From: Polynucleobacter tropicus
GTDB lineage: Bacteria > Pseudomonadota > Gammaproteobacteria > Burkholderiales > Burkholderiaceae
Assembly: GCF_013307225.1 (NCBI RefSeq)
Contig: NZ_CP028942.1
Location: 1-64,000 of the forward strand
Reading direction: 5' to 3'
DNA: 64,000 nt
The translations under genes and the position numbers were made by a program. How positions within the stretch are numbered: position 1 is the first letter of the stretch; each line of letters starts with the position of its first letter. The notes under the pieces are model-generated. The model had not been told where the DNA came from. It did not search any database and was given only the letters and a program-made list of their open reading frames with translations. Shown here piece by piece: positions 24,681 to 32,824 of the stretch.

Positions 24681-26816
24681 ATGCCCTCCCCGATTGTGGT
24701 CCAAGTAGTTGTAGATAAGCCTCTTGCTCAAGGGTTTGATTACTTATGGGACAAAGCAGGCCTAGGGCTAGATCCACAAATTGGACATGTAGTGGAAGTA
24801 CCATTTGGCAGGTCATCTTTGGTCGGAGTGGTAATAAAAGTAAGCACTCACTCTGACTATGAAATAGATAAATTAAAGGCGGTTACCCAGGTAGCGCCAT
24901 TGCCGCCAATGGATCCATCAGCCCTGCGGCTTATGAATTTTGCAAGCCAGTACTACATCCATGGACTTGGGGAAACCATCATCCCGACAATACCGCAAAT
25001 GTGGAAAAAGCCCGCCTCTTGGGAAAAGCTATCGAATTCATTTTTGGACGATGAGAATAAAAAGCCAAAGAAAAAAGAGTCCGAGAAAAAGTCTGCTGAA
25101 GGATACGTACCAGAGTCTGAGTTAAATGAAGCTCAGCAATTTGCCTTGAAGCAGATGAAAGATTCTTGTGATCAAGAAAAATTTCATGCCGCATTGCTCC
25201 AGGGTCAAACGGGCAGCGGTAAGACGGCGGTATTTTTGCATTGGTTGAGCACACTTCTTGACGACACCAAAGCGCAAGCATTGATACTGGTGCCGGAGAT
25301 TAATTTAACGCCGCAATTAGAGCGGCGTGTGCGTGCATATTTTCCAGAAAAGAAAATGGCAGTGTTGCATAGCGGCGTTACTGAAAAGAAGCGTGGCACT
25401 GCTTGGTATGAGGCGATTACTGGTGAGGCGCAAATTATTTTGGGCACCAGGCTGGCCGCATTGACGCCCTTGCCCAACTTGCGCGCCATTGTGGTGGATG
25501 AAGAGCATGACCCATCCTATAAACAGCAAGATGGCATACGTTACTCCGCAAGAGATCTCGCTATATGGCGTGCTCATGATATAAAGATTCCTATAGTGCT
25601 GTCGTCTGCCACGCCCTCTTTGGAGACTTGGATGGCAGCTAAGGCGGGACGTTATCAGCACCTACGGCTTGATCAACGGGCACAAGGCGCTGCATTGCCA
25701 AATGTGCATTTGCTCAACTTGCGGGATCCGCAAAATCAACTTAGTCCGGGCGACAAAGTTAAGCCAGGGTTACATATCTCCTTAAGCAAGCCCGTGGTTG
25801 CAGCTATACAAAAAAATTTAAATGAAAGTAAGCAAAGCCTCGTTTTAATTAATCGCAGAGGTTATGCGCCAGTACTTAGTTGCAGCGCATGTCCATGGCT
25901 ATCTAAGTGCCATCAATGCAGCTCTTATATGGTGATGCATAAAGCAGGTGCTTTGGGTGGAAAACCAGTTTTAAGTTGCCATCATTGCGGTTTAGTAAAA
26001 GGTATCCCTAGTCACTGCCCTGATTGCGGCAACGCCGATCTAAAAGCGCTGGGGCAAGGCACTCAAAAACTAGAAGATGCGATTGAAGAATGGTGGCCTG
26101 ATGCGCGAGTGTTGCGAGTGGATACAGACTCTAGTCGCAAAAGCAAAGGTGCTGAAGAATTATTTCAAGAAATACACGAGGGTAATGTCGACATTGTGGT
26201 TGGCACCCAAATGATTGCTAAAGGACATGACTACCAACATGTTGGCTTAGTGGCTGTCTTAGATTCTGATGGTCGATTGTTCTCGCAAGATTTTCGGGCG
26301 GCAGAGAGATTGTTTGCGCAACTTGTTCAGGTGGCAGGTCGTGCAGGAAGAGCAAATAAAAATGGCGAGCGTAGTGGCGACATTTATATCGAAACTCAGT
26401 TTCCAGAGTCAGCGGTATATCAGTACTTATTGAGACACGACGTCGATGGATTTTTAGCCCATTTAGCTGGAGAAAGAGAAGAGGCAAAATTACCACCCTT
26501 CTGTTATCAGGCTTTGGTTCATGCAGAAGCCAAGAGCCTTGATAAGGCAACACGCTTTTTAAGTAAGCTTAAGGAGCGATTGCAGAATCAGGGCCTCATT
26601 GGCTCTGGTTTAAAGGCTTATGACCCAGTACCTAGAAGCATGATGCGGGTAGCTGGCATAGAGCGCGCTCAACTACTGATTGAATCTGCGGATCGTAAGC
26701 GATTGCAAACAGTTTTAGAGGCTATTGATAGTGATTTGCGATCCCAGTCTCAGGGTCGCATTAGCAAGGAAGATCGTATTCGGTGGCTAATTGAGCGCGA
26801 TCCGGTATCTATTTAG
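24681..26816 (+). CDS. priA: Primosomal protein N' (replication restart helicase PriA)
   Basis: A 711-residue superfamily 2 helicase that reloads the replisome at stalled forks. It shows the N-terminal 3'-DNA-binding domain, Walker A LLQGQTGSGKTAVFL, the DEEH box VVDEEHD, and a double zinc-binding region (CSACPWLSKCHQC, LSCHHC, HCPDC). Helicase motifs VGTQMIAKGHDY and QVAGRAGR follow. It stands alone, with gcvH convergent on its far side. Confidence 0.97.
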   Translation: MPSPIVVQVVVDKPLAQGFDYLWDKAGLGLDPQIGHVVEVPFGRSSLVGVVIKVSTHSDYEIDKLKAVTQVAPLPPMDPSALRLMNFASQYYIHGLGETIIPTIPQMWKKPASWEKLSNSFLDDENKKPKKKESEKKSAEGYVPESELNEAQQFALKQMKDSCDQEKFHAALLQGQTGSGKTAVFLHWLSTLLDDTKAQALILVPEINLTPQLERRVRAYFPEKKMAVLHSGVTEKKRGTAWYEAITGEAQIILGTRLAALTPLPNLRAIVVDEEHDPSYKQQDGIRYSARDLAIWRAHDIKIPIVLSSATPSLETWMAAKAGRYQHLRLDQRAQGAALPNVHLLNLRDPQNQLSPGDKVKPGLHISLSKPVVAAIQKNLNESKQSLVLINRRGYAPVLSCSACPWLSKCHQCSSYMVMHKAGALGGKPVLSCHHCGLVKGIPSHCPDCGNADLKALGQGTQKLEDAIEEWWPDARVLRVDTDSSRKSKGAEELFQEIHEGNVDIVVGTQMIAKGHDYQHVGLVAVLDSDGRLFSQDFRAAERLFAQLVQVAGRAGRANKNGERSGDIYIETQFPESAVYQYLLRHDVDGFLAHLAGEREEAKLPPFCYQALVHAEAKSLDKATRFLSKLKERLQNQGLIGSGLKAYDPVPRSMMRVAGIERAQLLIESADRKRLQTVLEAIDSDLRSQSQGRISKEDRIRWLIERDPVSI

Positions 26817-26823
26817 GCTAAGC

Positions 26824-27216
26824 CTAAGCTCCAGCAGAAGAGTTGTATTGATCCAGACCCATTAGCTGGTTTAAGTCTGAAGACAAAGCGGCCTCAGAGT
26901 CCGGTTTAATTTTGAATAACCAAATGGCGTAGGGATTTTGGTTTACCAATTCTGGGCTGGCATCTACGGCTTCATTCAGGGCAACAATTTCACCGCTAAC
27001 TGGCGCATGAATGTCGCTCGCTGCTTTTACAGATTCAATAACAGCAATTGCCTCGCCTTGCTTAACTTGTTGGCCAAGCTTGGGCGCCTGAAAAAACATC
27101 ACATCACCTAAGACCTCTTGAGCATGGTTGCTAATCCCAACCCATACCAAGCCATCATCCTCCAGATCAGCCCACTCATGAGTTTGAGCAAATTTAAAAG
27201 TATTTTCGGTATTCAT
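26824..27216 (-). CDS. gcvH: Glycine cleavage system H protein
   Basis: A 130-residue lipoyl carrier that shuttles the aminomethyl group between the P, T and L proteins of glycine cleavage. The lipoylation motif IESVKAASD places the lipoyl Lys at residue 64, with THEWADLEDDGLVWVGIS upstream, as in the family. The ATG whose first base is 27216 is chosen because AAAGGA lies 8 bases upstream; an ATG 21 bases further out lacks one. Neither gcvT nor gcvP is adjacent, which is unusual because these genes commonly form one operon. Confidence 0.93.
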   Translation of the reverse strand: MNTENTFKFAQTHEWADLEDDGLVWVGISNHAQEVLGDVMFFQAPKLGQQVKQGEAIAVIESVKAASDIHAPVSGEIVALNEAVDASPELVNQNPYAIWLFKIKPDSEAALSSDLNQLMGLDQYNSSAGA

Positions 27217-27249
27217 TGTTATATCCTTTGGACTCATTTTATTCGTAGT

Positions 27250-27264
27250 CCCATAAACTATGGG
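27250..27264. repeat. Short perfect hairpin between divergent gcvH and MBL genes
   Basis: CCCATA (27250-27255) and TATGGG (27259-27264) flank a 3-base loop. It lies in the 81-base divergent promoter region and could be an operator half-site pair. Function is not known. Confidence 0.4.
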
Positions 27265-27297
27265 CTAACAAGTTATTCATTTATCTGCTTTTTATAT

Positions 27298-27942
27298 ATG
27301 CCAATTAAATTAGGAATAGTTCCCGTTACCCCTTTTGAGCAAAATTGCTCGATTTTGGTTTGTCAGGAAACGGGCGATGCTGCTGTAGTAGATCCCGGGG
27401 GCGATATTGAAAAGATTCTGGATGGTGTAAAACAAATGGGTGCTACGGTAAAAAAGATTTTGCTGACCCATGGCCATTTAGATCACTGCGCAGCCGCCAA
27501 AGACTTATCGGATCAGCTTGGGGTGCCTATCGAGGGGCCGCAAGAAGATGAGCGTTTTTGGATTGATCAACTGCCAGAACAAACTGTTCGTTTTGGTTTC
27601 GGGCATGCCAAAGTGTTTGAACCCAATCGTTGGCTTAATGATGGCGACCATGTTCAAGTTGGCAATGTAGATCTTAAGGTGTTTCATTGTCCTGGGCACA
27701 CACCAGGACATGTGATTTTTTATGACAAAGAAGATCGCCTAGCAATTGTTGGTGATGTGTTGTTCGCAGGCTCTATTGGTAGAACAGATTTTCCGCGAGG
27801 CAACCATGCCGATTTAATTCATGCGATCAAAACAAAATTGTGGCCCTTGGGTGACGATGTGCAATTTGTGCCAGGGCATGGACCAATGTCGACATTTGGC
27901 AACGAGCGCAAAACAAATCCATACGTGGGAGATAAGGCTTAG
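27298..27942 (+). CDS. Metallo-beta-lactamase fold hydrolase (glyoxalase II-like, YcbL type)
   Basis: A 214-residue MBL-fold protein. The metal-binding motif THGHLDH is at residues 57-63, with further ligands in HCPGHTPGH, in the Asp of VGDVLFAGSIGRTDF and in VPGHGP. Short length and the GSIGRTDFPRG motif place it with the YcbL/glyoxalase II-like group that hydrolyses S-acyl glutathione-type thioesters; the actual substrate is not shown. The ATG at 27298 starts the conserved domain; the frame remains open upstream but that part has no family signal. It is divergent from gcvH. Confidence 0.88.
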   Translation: MPIKLGIVPVTPFEQNCSILVCQETGDAAVVDPGGDIEKILDGVKQMGATVKKILLTHGHLDHCAAAKDLSDQLGVPIEGPQEDERFWIDQLPEQTVRFGFGHAKVFEPNRWLNDGDHVQVGNVDLKVFHCPGHTPGHVIFYDKEDRLAIVGDVLFAGSIGRTDFPRGNHADLIHAIKTKLWPLGDDVQFVPGHGPMSTFGNERKTNPYVGDKA

Positions 27943-27958
27943 CAATCGTGATGATTGC
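27942..27958. terminator. Small hairpin between convergent genes
   Basis: GCAATC (27942-27947) and GATTGC (27953-27958) flank a 5-base loop right after the MBL stop codon. No T tract follows, so it is a weak candidate for a shared 3' end with the convergent zinc-ribbon gene. Confidence 0.3.
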
Positions 27959-27976
27959 ATGTACCGCTGGGGCTAA

Positions 27977-28162
27977 TTAGGTTTTTGCTGAGCCAGTGCG
28001 GTGCGTGCGGTTGTATAGGCAGCTAGCGCAAATCCAACGCTGCTTGCGATTGCTAGTAGGAATCCAAGTCCCACCTTCAAGACGTTTTTCGCGACTGCAA
28101 GAAGAGCAAAATTTCAGGCTCTGGGAAGAATCTTGTGCGGCGGCTGGAGTCGATGTAGTCAT
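27977..28162 (-). CDS. Small protein with two CxxC pairs (putative zinc ribbon)
   Basis: A 61-residue protein of unknown function. Cys19-x2-Cys22 and Cys45-x2-Cys48 are spaced as in a zinc ribbon, and the region between them is basic and aromatic (TWIPTSNRKQRW). The first 17 residues look disordered. The ATG whose first base is 28162 is preferred over a TTG 18 bases upstream. It lies 39 bases downstream of the desaturase gene on the same strand, so they are probably co-transcribed. It might bind nucleic acid or a protein partner; that is a guess. Confidence 0.65.
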   Translation of the reverse strand: MTTSTPAAAQDSSQSLKFCSSCSREKRLEGGTWIPTSNRKQRWICASCLYNRTHRTGSAKT

Positions 28163-28201
28163 GGGCAATCCGGGTGGCAAATCTTTATACGAAGAGCTAT
28201 T

Positions 28202-29344
28202 TTACCCGTTTTGTCCCGCTGGTACTGGGGATAAAACCACTCGAACGGAGTCCGCCGTCTTGTTCCCATCAAAATCTAACCAAGCCTTGTTTTGGAAGTC
28301 GTAAAGCTTGCACTTGCGAGCAGTATCGAAATACCATGCCCAAGAGAACTTTTGAATAAAAATGCGCTCTGGAAGAATGGTTTCAAGGGTTTTTTGGGCC
28401 TCTGGGAGGCGATAAAGAGGCACGCTCATATCAACGTGATGGGCAGTGTGCTCCATGATGTGGTGCATCAAAGAGCCCCAAATCCAGTTAAAAGTCAGGT
28501 GTACGGTTGTTGAAACAAAAGGCTGTGCACGCAACCATTCCGATTTTTTGTCATACCAAGATACTGATGGATGAGTATGGTGAACATAGACCACAAAACC
28601 AATCATGCCGTTCCAAAACAAAAATGGCAGAGCGAAGCCAGTAAGCAGGCCAATCCAAATTGATTGGTTGGTAGCGATCGCGCCAGCAATGAGGCAGCCA
28701 ATCCAAACAATTGCAAACGCAGTCACGAGCAAATTATCTTTTAAGAAAATAGGACGATCACCGGGTTTATTTTTTGCATTTGGGAAGTACTCACGTCTCC
28801 ACCAAATTTCGATTAGGTAATAAAAAACAGGACCCCAGCCACTACGGTAAAGGCGCTCTAGAGCCTTACGCCATGTGGATAAGGCGTCATATTCTTCTTT
28901 TGATAGCGGAGCCCAAACAAAGTCAAAGCCCTTTAAATTGGTTTGTCCGTGATGCACAACATTGTGACCAACATCCCACAAGCTATAAGGTGTGAGTGAA
29001 GGCAAAAACGCAATACGTCCAAGCACTTTGTTGAGTTCGCGATTTGGGGTGAAGCTTTGATGACATGCATCATGACCCAAAATAAAAATGCGGCCAGTTA
29101 CAAAACCAGCGATTAATCCAAAGACAACTTTTAGCAAGACGTTTTCAACAAAAATAGTGCCAGCAATACAGCCGAGCCATAAAAACGAATCAATTAATAG
29201 CAACATAATCGCGCGGGCTGTTTCACCTTGGGCCATTGGGATAAGCCAACTCCGAATAATTTTGCGGTGCGGCAATGGTGCCTCAGGGGGCAACGGGTTA
29301 GTCAGGGATGGCTCAGAAAGGGCTGAATTTAGATGTGTAGACAC
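28202..29344 (-). CDS. Membrane fatty acid desaturase (FAD2/DesA-like)
   Basis: An integral membrane di-iron desaturase of about 380 residues. The three His clusters are present: HDACH (91-95), HNVVHH (127-132) and HTAHH (299-303), with an extra HHTHP near 255-259. Hydrophobic segments flank the first two and the third. It should insert a double bond into acyl chains using O2 and an electron donor. No ATG lies near the N terminus; GTG at 29344 or TTG at 29356 are the candidates and neither has a clear ribosome-binding site. The zinc-ribbon gene follows it. Confidence 0.85.
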   Translation of the reverse strand: MSTHLNSALSEPSLTNPLPPEAPLPHRKIIRSWLIPMAQGETARAIMLLLIDSFLWLGCIAGTIFVENVLLKVVFGLIAGFVTGRIFILGHDACHQSFTPNRELNKVLGRIAFLPSLTPYSLWDVGHNVVHHGQTNLKGFDFVWAPLSKEEYDALSTWRKALERLYRSGWGPVFYYLIEIWWRREYFPNAKNKPGDRPIFLKDNLLVTAFAIVWIGCLIAGAIATNQSIWIGLLTGFALPFLFWNGMIGFVVYVHHTHPSVSWYDKKSEWLRAQPFVSTTVHLTFNWIWGSLMHHIMEHTAHHVDMSVPLYRLPEAQKTLETILPERIFIQKFSWAWYFDTARKCKLYDFQNKAWLDFDGNKTADSVRVVLSPVPAGQNG

Positions 29345-29426
29345 GATAAGAATCAATAAGTTAGGCGGTAATTTTAGCGGTTTTCATGATTTTACGCATG
29401 ATATAAGTCAAAAACCCCTTGTGTTT

Positions 29427-29502
29427 TGGCGCGCCCGGCAGGAATCGAACCTGCGACCCTTGGCTTCGGAGGCCAATACTCTATCCACTGAGCTACGGGC
29501 GC
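29427..29502 (-). tRNA. tRNA-Arg (anticodon CCG)
   Basis: A full cloverleaf is visible on the minus strand. The acceptor arms are GCGCCCG and CGGGCGC, the T loop is GGTTCGATTCC, the anticodon loop is CTCCGAA and CCA is encoded. It is 76 nt long. It reads CGG codons. Confidence 0.96.
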
Positions 29503-29603
29503 CCATAAAAACTGGATACCCCGTTATTGTAAGTGCCTATACCCCTACTCTCTAGTTATAATCACCGCAAAACAACCCTAAACCCGTCAAACGATAAATT
29601 CTT

Positions 29604-30095
29604 ATGAGCAACGAGCACGGAAATCTGATTAAGTCCCCAAAACAACTCATCATCATGGTGTTTGCAAGCTTTTTTGTGCCCTTGATCATTATTTTGTTGT
29701 TAATGGTGTTCGTTAATAATGGCAAGCGCGGTGAATCCACAGCGACGACTGAGCAATTGATTAAGCCAGTAGCTCAGTTGAATTTCAAAGACGCTAGTGG
29801 CCCTAAAGAATTACAAACGGGCGAACAAGTTTACAAAGCAGTTTGTTCTTCATGCCATGCAACTGGTGCTGCTGGTGCTCCAAAAGTTGGTGATGCTGGA
29901 GCCTGGGCACCGCGTATTGCAAAGGGCTATGACTCTTTGATGACTTCTGTTCTTAAAGGTAAAGGCGCAATGCCAGCACGCGGTGGATCAAGTCCTGCCG
30001 ATGTTAGCGATTATGAATTGGGTCGCGCAGTTGTTTATATGGCTAATGCGTCCGGTGGAAAATTGCCAGAGCCTAAGGCGCCTGCAGCGAAGTAA
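29604..30095 (+). CDS. Membrane-anchored class I cytochrome c (c5 family)
   Basis: A 163-residue protein with an N-terminal membrane anchor (residues 14-38), a linker and one heme c domain. The heme attachment motif is CSSCH (81-85), and Met123 in GAMPARGG is the likely sixth ligand. The C terminus is Pro/Ala-rich. This domain form is typical of cytochrome c5-like electron carriers of the periplasm. The gene stands alone between tRNA-Arg and the convergent rsmI. Confidence 0.9.
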   Translation: MSNEHGNLIKSPKQLIIMVFASFFVPLIIILLLMVFVNNGKRGESTATTEQLIKPVAQLNFKDASGPKELQTGEQVYKAVCSSCHATGAAGAPKVGDAGAWAPRIAKGYDSLMTSVLKGKGAMPARGGSSPADVSDYELGRAVVYMANASGGKLPEPKAPAAK

Positions 30096-30130
30096 TTCAC
30101 GAACTAATTTTTTAGATTCTGTATGTTTAG

Positions 30131-30160
30131 AAGCTGGCTATATGCCAGCTTTTATTTTTC
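30131..30160. terminator. Terminator between cytochrome c and rsmI
   Basis: AAGCTGGC (30131-30138) and GCCAGCTT (30144-30151) form an 8-bp stem with a 5-base loop, followed on the plus strand by a T-rich stretch. It ends exactly at the rsmI stop codon on the opposite strand, so it may serve both convergent transcripts. Confidence 0.75.
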
Positions 30161-31057
30161 TTGCTCATCTACTTTTACATCTAGAGCAACTTGATAGGCC
30201 TCTTTTTTGTTAATACCTAAGGTTTGCGAAAGCACTGTAGCAATTTCTTTGCTGCCCAGATATGGAGTTAATGCCCGTGCCCAGCGATTGAGAGAATCCA
30301 TGTCTGGAGCCTCATCAGTATTGCCTTTGCGGCCCGCAACGAGAATGACAAACTCACCTTTTAGATGCTCGGCATCCTCAAGCCATTCTGGAAGTTCTTG
30401 CGCTTGAATCGAAACAAGTTGCTCAAATTTTTTTGTGAGTTCGCGGCAGATTAGGAGGGGCCGATCTTTTTCCAAGGAGTTTGCAAGCAAAAGTAGCGTC
30501 TCTCGAATATGGTGCGGCGATTCAAAAAAAATGCTCACTTTTTTGCTGTTGATGATGTCTTGCAGACAGCCTTCTCGATCTTTGGTCTTATGTGGCCAAA
30601 AACCTAAGAATTGAAAGCGCCCTTCTGAATTCAGCATGACGGAGCCCGATGCTGATATTGCGCAAGATACTGAACTTACGCCGGGGACCGGAATAACGCG
30701 ATAACCAGCATTCTGAACTTGCTCAACTAAGCGTGCGCCCGGATCCGAAATTCCTGGAGTGCCCGCATCAGAAATATAGGCCCAGCGTTCTTGATTCGAA
30801 AGATGTTGAATGACTGTTTGTGCGCCGCTGAGCTCATTGTGGTCATGAAGCGCAATACACTTTTTATGAATACCAAACTGCCGCAATAGAGCCGCGCTAT
30901 GCCTCGTATCTTCGCAAGCGATCCCATCAACGGAATTGAGAATATGTAGGGCGCGTAACGTGATATCACCCATGTTTCCTATGGGTGTTGCAACCATGTA
31001 CAAAGCCCCAGATGGCAAATCTTGTTGTTTTAAAAAATCGAATGAGGCAAATTCCAT
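30152..31057 (-). CDS. rsmI: 16S rRNA (cytidine-2'-O) methyltransferase RsmI
   Basis: A 301-residue SAM-dependent tetrapyrrole-methylase-fold enzyme that 2'-O-methylates C1402 of 16S rRNA. The N-terminal LYMVATPIGNMGDITLRAL, the IACEDTRHSA motif and VISDAGTPGISDPG-like segment (AYISDAGTPGISDPGARLV) are diagnostic. It is divergent from diaA, with a 63-base gap to the first possible diaA start. Confidence 0.95.
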   Translation of the reverse strand: MEFASFDFLKQQDLPSGALYMVATPIGNMGDITLRALHILNSVDGIACEDTRHSAALLRQFGIHKKCIALHDHNELSGAQTVIQHLSNQERWAYISDAGTPGISDPGARLVEQVQNAGYRVIPVPGVSSVSCAISASGSVMLNSEGRFQFLGFWPHKTKDREGCLQDIINSKKVSIFFESPHHIRETLLLLANSLEKDRPLLICRELTKKFEQLVSIQAQELPEWLEDAEHLKGEFVILVAGRKGNTDEAPDMDSLNRWARALTPYLGSKEIATVLSQTLGINKKEAYQVALDVKVDEQEK

Positions 31058-31162
31058 GGGTTTATTGTCTGCTGAAGATGAATCAATAATAAGAGAATAC
31101 GTTGGTTTTCGGTTAAGCTGATGTCATCTCAATTAAGCGTTACCTTGGCGCATAATATTGCT

Positions 31163-31765
31163 ATGAACAAAGATACGATTGAACGTTTGCGTCAGCGCGC
31201 ATCCCAGCATTTTTTAGATAGCATTGCTGTAAAGCAAGAGGCGGAAAAAACACTTCCAGATGCAGTCGCTCAAGGAGTGCTAGCTATGGTGCAGTGTTTA
31301 CAGTCGGGCTGCAAAGTGATGGCTTGTGGCAACGGCGGGTCAGCTGCTGATGCTCAGCATTTCGCAGCAGAGCTGATTGGTCGATTTGAGCGTGAAAGAC
31401 AAGAGTTAGCAGCTATTGCTTTAACTACTGATAGCTCCATTCTGACTGCGGTTGGCAATGACTACAGTTACGACGAAGTATTTAGCAAACAAGTTCGAGG
31501 CCTTGGTAAAAAAGGCGATGTTTTGTTAGCCATTTCTACTTCTGGAAATTCTAAGAATGTGGTTAAAGCAATTGAAGCTGCGAAAAAGATCGGCATCAAA
31601 ATTATTGCGCTTACCGGAAACGGTGGTGGAAAGATTGCAACTCTTTTAGATAAAGACGATATTCATTTATGCGCCCCTTCAACGCGTACTGCGCGTATTC
31701 AGGAGACTCATCTGGTCTTGCTGCATGGCTTATGTGATGGCGTTGATCACGTGCTCTTGGATTAA
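31163..31765 (+). CDS. diaA: SIS-domain DnaA initiator-associating protein DiaA / phosphoheptose isomerase family
   Basis: A 200-residue single SIS domain. CGNGGSAADAQHFAAELIGRF, AISTSGNSKNVVKAIEAA and RTARIQETHLVLLHGLCD align closely with what I recall of E. coli DiaA, which stimulates DnaA assembly at oriC; GmhA isomerases share the fold. The rsmI and BON-lipoprotein neighbours match the E. coli yraL-diaA-yraP order, supporting DiaA. yraN, usually next to diaA, is absent. The start at 31163 matches DiaA length; an ATG at 31121 would add 14 residues. Neither has a good ribosome-binding site. Confidence 0.8.
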   Translation: MNKDTIERLRQRASQHFLDSIAVKQEAEKTLPDAVAQGVLAMVQCLQSGCKVMACGNGGSAADAQHFAAELIGRFERERQELAAIALTTDSSILTAVGNDYSYDEVFSKQVRGLGKKGDVLLAISTSGNSKNVVKAIEAAKKIGIKIIALTGNGGGKIATLLDKDDIHLCAPSTRTARIQETHLVLLHGLCDGVDHVLLD

Positions 31766-31792
31766 TTTTTTATATCAACACAAAGTATATTT

Positions 31793-32443
31793 ATGCAAGT
31801 CCAATTTATTAATAAATCTTTGATTGCAGTTTTACTTGCCACACAATTATCAGCATGTGGAATTTTGGCAGTTGGTGGGGTTGTGGCGGGAGCTAGTGTC
31901 ATGGCGGATCGTCGTACACCAGGCGTGCAAGCAATTGACAACGGAATTGAGATGCAAGCAAATGCGGCGCTGTCAAAAAAATTTGGAGATAACGCGCACA
32001 TTAACGTGACTTCTTTTAACCAGAAGGTGTTGCTAACTGGAGAGGCGAAAGATGCAGACATCAAGGGCGAAGCCGATGCTTATGTAAAGGCAATGAAGAA
32101 TGCTCGCACGGTGTTTAACGAAATTGTTATTGGCCCCAACAGCACATACACTGCGCGCGCCAACGATTCTTATCTCGAATCAAAAATTAAAACGCAAATG
32201 ATCTTTACAGATAAACTGCCATCAAACTCTATGTCTATAGTGGCAGAGGGAACAAGCATATATCTCATGGGGATCTTGACTCAAAACGAAGCAGATCTTG
32301 CGAAAAAAGTAGCGAGCAATACCAATGGTGTGAAAGATGTTTATGTTTACTTTGACATCATTTCTGATACAGAAAAAAATCGCTTAGAGAAACAAGGCAA
32401 GGCTGATGAATCACAACCAAACAGTCCGCCAAAGTTCCAATAA
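31793..32443 (+). CDS. BON-domain outer-membrane lipoprotein (DolP-like)
   Basis: A 216-residue lipoprotein with signal peptide and lipobox LSAC (19-22). Two BON domains follow (about 47-115 and 125-195), then a charged tail. In E. coli the equivalent YraP/DolP supports outer-membrane integrity. The position directly behind diaA matches that synteny. The aspartate-free residue after Cys22 (Gly) is consistent with outer-membrane sorting. Confidence 0.88.
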   Translation: MQVQFINKSLIAVLLATQLSACGILAVGGVVAGASVMADRRTPGVQAIDNGIEMQANAALSKKFGDNAHINVTSFNQKVLLTGEAKDADIKGEADAYVKAMKNARTVFNEIVIGPNSTYTARANDSYLESKIKTQMIFTDKLPSNSMSIVAEGTSIYLMGILTQNEADLAKKVASNTNGVKDVYVYFDIISDTEKNRLEKQGKADESQPNSPPKFQ

Positions 32444-32461
32444 ATTTTTAGAAGTGCTGTG

Positions 32462-32809
32462 ATGTTGCGAAAGTGTGCGCCAGTTAAAATAGTTTTTATT
32501 TTTACGGCGCTTTTTTTCTTTGCAACAAAAGCATATAGCATTAGTGATGATCAAAAAGCATTTGCGCTTGCAAAACAAAATGCTTGCTTAGGCTGCCATG
32601 CGGTTGATAAAAAAATTGTTGGCCCAAGTTTTCAATCTGTTGCGCAAAAATATAAACACGATCAAAACGCGCCAACATTTTTAAAAAACAAAATTACTAA
32701 AGGTGGCTCAGGCTCATGGGGCGTAGTGCCCATGCCTGCAAATGCAAAATTAAGTGATGCTGATTTGTCTTTGTTAGTGAGTTGGATTTTGCGTGGCGCA
32801 CCAAACTAA
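32462..32809 (+). CDS. Small soluble class I cytochrome c (c551/c552-like)
   Basis: A 115-residue precursor with a signal peptide (about 1-26) and one heme c domain. The attachment motif is CLGCH (42-46), and Met91 in VPMPAN is the likely axial ligand. VGPSF and the C-terminal LVSWIL helix are typical of the c8/c551 group. The ATG at 32462 is preferred to a GTG one codon earlier. It is 18 bases behind the BON gene and likely shares its transcript. Confidence 0.9.
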   Translation: MLRKCAPVKIVFIFTALFFFATKAYSISDDQKAFALAKQNACLGCHAVDKKIVGPSFQSVAQKYKHDQNAPTFLKNKITKGGSGSWGVVPMPANAKLSDADLSLLVSWILRGAPN

Positions 32810-32824
32810 ATCTCGTGTTATCTA

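Noticed and set aside
27118..27297. Upstream extension of the MBL hydrolase frame over the divergent gcvH gene
   Set aside because: The added residues overlap gcvH coding sequence and show no family similarity; ATG at 27298 matches the domain start.
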